From SIG598 sp045605025 (lineage in GTDB: Bacteria; Bacillota; Clostridia; Oscillospirales; Acutalibacteraceae): 5,363 nucleotides of DNA. This document shows, one piece after another, positions 4,308-5,363 of this stretch. The position numbers were made by a program, and so were the translations under genes. The stretch lies in the NCBI GenBank assembly GCA_045605025.1, contig JAZUPE010000004.1:1-5363 (forward strand), written 5' to 3'. The notes under the pieces are model-generated. The model searched no databases. It was not told the DNA's origin and was given only the letters and a program-made list of their open reading frames with translations. The stretch's first letter is position 1, and each line of letters starts with the position of its first letter.

Positions 4308-5363
4308 TTACTGATCTCCGCTGTGACGGTAATGAACGTCGGCGTTGCGGATGACGCTGCGCTGAATCTTACCGCTGGAGGTCTTGGGCAGCTCGTCCAC
4401 GAACTGCACGATACGGGGGTACTTGTAGGGAGCGGTGGCGTGCTTGACGTGATTCTGCAGCTCCTTGACCAGCTCGTCGGAGGGCTGGTAGCCCTTGGTG
4501 AGCACGATGGTCGCCTTGACCACCTGACCACGGACAGGGTCGGGTGCGGCGGTGACGGCACACTCCAGCACGCTGGGGTGCTCCATCAGGGCGCTCTCCA
4601 CCTCGAATGGGCCGATGCGGTAGCCGGAGCACTTGATAACGTCGTCATTTCGACCGACGAACCAGTAGTAGCCGTCGGCGTCGCGCCACGCCATGTCGCC
4701 GGTGCTGTAACGACCGTCGTGCCATGCCTTGCGGGTGACTTCCTCGTCAAGATAGTAGCCGCGGAACAGACCGGAGGGACCATGGTCACCCACGTTGCAA
4801 ATGCTGATAACGCCCTCATAGCCGTCCTCGCAGGAATTTCCGTCGGCATCTATAATGTCAACATCGAAATACGGATTGGGCTTTCCCATGGAACCGGGAC
4901 GGACATCAAAAAAGCCGAAGTTGGCAAAAATAACCGGTGTTTCGGTCTGACCGAAGCCCTCACGCAGCTCAAGACCGGTCAGCTCCTGTATCTTGCGGTA
5001 AACCTCAGGATTGAGCGGCTCGCCGGCAACAGATGCATGCTTGATATAGCTGAGGTCATAGCCCGAAAGGTCGTCCTTTATAATTACACGGTAGATGGTC
5101 GCCGGAGCGCAGAATGTGGTGGGGTGTATGCGCTCTATTGCGGCGAGCATTGTATCTGTCTTGAACTTCATGGTGTCATATGCACCGACAGCAGCACCGC
5201 AGATCCACTGACCGTATATCTTGCCCCAGGCAAACTTTGCCCAGCCGGAGTCGGTCTGAGTCATGTGAATGGTATTCTCCTGCACACGCTGCCAGTAGCG
5301 TGCGGTGGTAATGTGACCCAGAGTGAAAGCAAAATCGTGCCACACCATCTTGGGCATACCGGT
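4308..5363 (-). CDS. AMP-forming acyl-CoA synthetase, C-terminal 351 residues (5' end outside window)
   Basis: An ANL-superfamily enzyme that activates a carboxylic acid as acyl-AMP and transfers it to CoA. The frame is open at the right edge; its first residues, TGMPKMV, are the end of the TSGTTGxPK phosphate loop, so the N-terminal half is missing. Visible core motifs, numbered within the fragment: GFGQTET (136-142), YSTGD (219-223, ribose-binding Asp), GRNDDVIKCSGYRIGP hinge and C-domain loop (from 237), and PKTSSGKIQR with the catalytic Lys near 332. Stretches such as GWAKFAWGKIYGQW, FCAPATIYR, GEPLNPEVY and GPFEVESAL fit the acetyl/medium-chain (ACSM-like) branch. The acid used cannot be decided from this half. 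It ends in TAA at 4310-4308. No terminator with a U run follows. Neighbours do not indicate a pathway. Confidence 0.93.
   Translation of the reverse strand, partial: TGMPKMVWHDFAFTLGHITTARYWQRVQENTIHMTQTDSGWAKFAWGKIYGQWICGAAVGAYDTMKFKTDTMLAAIERIHPTTFCAPATIYRVIIKDDLSGYDLSYIKHASVAGEPLNPEVYRKIQELTGLELREGFGQTETPVIFANFGFFDVRPGSMGKPNPYFDVDIIDADGNSCEDGYEGVISICNVGDHGPSGLFRGYYLDEEVTRKAWHDGRYSTGDMAWRDADGYYWFVGRNDDVIKCSGYRIGPFEVESALMEHPSVLECAVTAAPDPVRGQVVKATIVLTKGYQPSDELVKELQNHVKHATAPYKYPRIVQFVDELPKTSSGKIQRSVIRNADVHYRHSGDQ

Overview
This looks like a chromosomal segment from a gut-type, moderately GC-rich Firmicute of class Clostridia, probably Oscillospirales/Ruminococcaceae-like. The inference rests on three things: the rsmD-coaD-coiled-coil protein order, strong GGAGG-type ribosome binding sites, and clostridial-style protein sequences. 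Taxonomy is inferred from gene content only.

Left part (1-2164, + strand). The window opens in the C-terminal third of an ArgC-type N-acetyl-gamma-glutamyl-phosphate reductase. It is followed by an unrecognised four-helix membrane protein and then an ArgF-type ornithine carbamoyltransferase that ends at a clear intrinsic terminator. By family, ArgC and ArgF are steps of arginine biosynthesis. Here both have lost residues normally treated as active-site signatures. ArgC reads FAETPEI where HxHxPEI is expected. ArgF reads NGGC where DGNN is expected, and PMG where SMG is expected. The membrane protein between them has no obvious arginine role.

Middle part (2178-3901, - strand). A compact housekeeping operon runs leftward: rsmD (16S rRNA methyltransferase), coaD (phosphopantetheine adenylyltransferase) and a 173-residue coiled-coil protein of unknown function. 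It has a good extended -10 promoter bracketed by an 8-bp inverted repeat, a 14-nt translational overlap between the last two genes, and a strong terminator. That terminator faces the argF terminator in a convergent intergenic region.

Right part (3902-5363). About 400 bases without a convincing gene carry several hairpins and may be a decayed or dispersed intergenic repeat. Beyond it, on the - strand, is the C-terminal part of an AMP-forming acyl-CoA synthetase cut by the window edge.

Most of the window is ordinary. The parts worth a second look are the divergent argC/argF pair with the membrane protein between them, and the structured intergenic region.
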